Source: Halisarca cf. caerulea
Lineage: Eukaryota > Porifera > Demospongiae > Chondrillida > Halisarcidae
Assembly: GCA_963170055.1 (NCBI GenBank)
Contig: CAUJGJ010000195.1
Coordinates: forward strand, 1,854,638-1,867,137
Direction of reading: 5' to 3'
DNA length: 12,500 nucleotides
Under the pieces are notes generated by a model that made no database searches, was not told where the DNA came from, and saw only the letters and a list, made by a program, of their open reading frames with translations. The translations under genes and the position numbers were made by a program. Below, in pieces: positions 11,763 to 12,500 of this stretch; the stretch's first letter is position 1, and each line of letters starts with the position of its first letter.

Positions 11763-11936
11763 TTTCCTCTACAGTTAAACCCTAATAATTGTGCAGGAGG
11801 CGTGACCAAAGTAAAGGTGGCTCCCGAGTGTCCCGTATCCATGCATACTGTAAACACAATGGACGCTGCACTTCCAGCTTTGGCTGCAAGAAAAGATGAT
11901 CTCGCGAGTTAATGGAGTCGAAAGTTGAATGCCAAC
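11763..11936. promoter_or_regulatory. Putative bidirectional promoter between SURF2 and the right-hand gene
   Basis: Only 174 bp separate the divergent start codons (minus-strand ATG at 11762, + strand ATG at 11937). The interval contains TCTCGCGAGT at 11900-11909, a 9/10 match to TCTCGCGAGA. That palindrome is known from CpG-type, TATA-less and often bidirectional metazoan promoters, where it is bound by BANP in vertebrates. No TATA box is evident. Promoter activity is inferred from layout and motif. Confidence 0.55.
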
Positions 11937-11944
11937 ATGCATAA
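11841..11944 (+). other. Two overlapping short upstream frames (possible uORFs)
   Basis: Frame 1 runs from the ATG at 11841 to the TAA at 11910-11912 (23 aa, ending AARKDDLAS). Its stop overlaps the ATG of frame 2 as TAATG (ATG at 11912). Frame 2 encodes MESKVECQHA and stops at 11942-11944, overlapping the main ATG at 11937. If transcription starts upstream of 11841, these could limit translation of the main frame. If it starts later, they are untranslated coincidences. Confidence 0.3.
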
Positions 11945-12500
11945 TCTATGGTATCCTGGATTGAGTGTTGCGCCTTCTGCAAAGAATGGACAGACGTCAA
12001 AATCTAAACCACCTACTTTTCCGCGTCTTTCTGAGCAGCAAATTTTGCGAGACAGAGTAAATAGTAATTCCAAGTCGAAAGTTGGCAGAGGAGACAATGA
12101 TTCTGTACAGAAAGGATTTTCAAGGCCTCAGACACGAGAAAGAATTCATCCTACCGTTGCTTCTAGACCTGCTTGGAAGAAAGAAGATACAGAACCGAGC
12201 AAACGTAATGTTTTGCCTCGTGTAGTGTCGTGTGGTGTACGGAGAGAATGCGCCGATGACAGCATAACTCAATCAGCATCAGATACTCGAGCAAGGTCCA
12301 GCGTCCACAGACCTCCGCCCATTGTATTAAAATCGTCTACTGCAGCTCCTGATTCGAAGTTGCGATCTGATTCGCAAAAGCGAATTACAGGAAATGACAA
12401 AAAGAATTCTTCCTCCCTCAAGCAGCAAAGAAAGGAGAGCACGGATGGTGCCGTAAAGACAGATAGCGGTATATCGTTGCTTCCATCGGGAACACTTGTG
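11937..12500 (+). CDS. Ser/Lys/Arg-rich disordered protein, N-terminal part, runs off the window
   Basis: The frame is open from the ATG at 11937 to the last base (188 codons), with an in-frame TAA just upstream at 11910-11912. An uninterrupted 564-bp frame in otherwise stop-rich DNA, next to a divergent promoter, supports a real gene. It starts MHNLWYPGLSVAPSAKNG and continues rich in Ser, Lys, Arg, Gln and Pro, with no membrane segment or recognised domain; it looks intrinsically disordered. It shows none of the N-terminal features expected of SURF1, the vertebrate head-to-head neighbour of SURF2. I do not recognise the family; a folded domain may lie beyond the window. Confidence 0.6.
   Translation, partial: MHNLWYPGLSVAPSAKNGQTSKSKPPTFPRLSEQQILRDRVNSNSKSKVGRGDNDSVQKGFSRPQTRERIHPTVASRPAWKKEDTEPSKRNVLPRVVSCGVRRECADDSITQSASDTRARSSVHRPPPIVLKSSTAAPDSKLRSDSQKRITGNDKKNSSSLKQQRKESTDGAVKTDSGISLLPSGTLV

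Overview
This is eukaryotic, almost certainly animal, DNA. Genes are split by GT-AG introns. The flanks are AT-rich with microsatellites, and short inverted-repeat transposons are common. Gene content (SURF2, a secreted laccase-type multicopper oxidase, a HIRAN protein, a large DDE transposase) and introns as short as 63-68 bp fit an early-branching metazoan. A sponge is my best guess, from general resemblance rather than any diagnostic marker.

Left part (1-2570). A DDE transposase-like frame on + is open to the left edge and ends at 1647. Only 20 bp further lies the stop codon of a three-exon gene on the minus strand (1668-2498). That gene encodes a HIRAN-domain protein of about 233 aa with a Ser/Thr/Asp/Glu tail built from a 24-bp minisatellite. 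Its upstream flank carries two CACGTG boxes and a TGACGTGACGTGA run.

Centre (2571-8357). About 1.3 kb of AT-rich intergenic DNA precedes an intronless minus-strand gene for a 710-aa secreted multicopper oxidase with every copper ligand present (3912-6044). Its upstream side holds a perfect 11-bp-stem hairpin, two TA-flanked miniature elements, (ATT)11, (TG)31 and a 129-bp inverted-repeat element.

Right part (8358-12500). I reconstruct SURF2 on the minus strand from five exons with matching phases (295 aa). Introns 2, 3 and 4 each contain a miniature transposon. Head-to-head with SURF2, after 174 bp, begins a Ser/Lys/Arg-rich + strand frame that runs off the right edge. It does not look like SURF1, the vertebrate head-to-head partner. 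The shared promoter has a TCTCGCGAG palindrome, and the transposon family in this window carries nearly the same sequence at its ends.

The genes do not form an obvious pathway. The most unusual arrangement is the tightly convergent transposase/HIRAN pair. The most informative non-coding signal is the TA-flanked miniature-element family with TCTCGCG-type ends.
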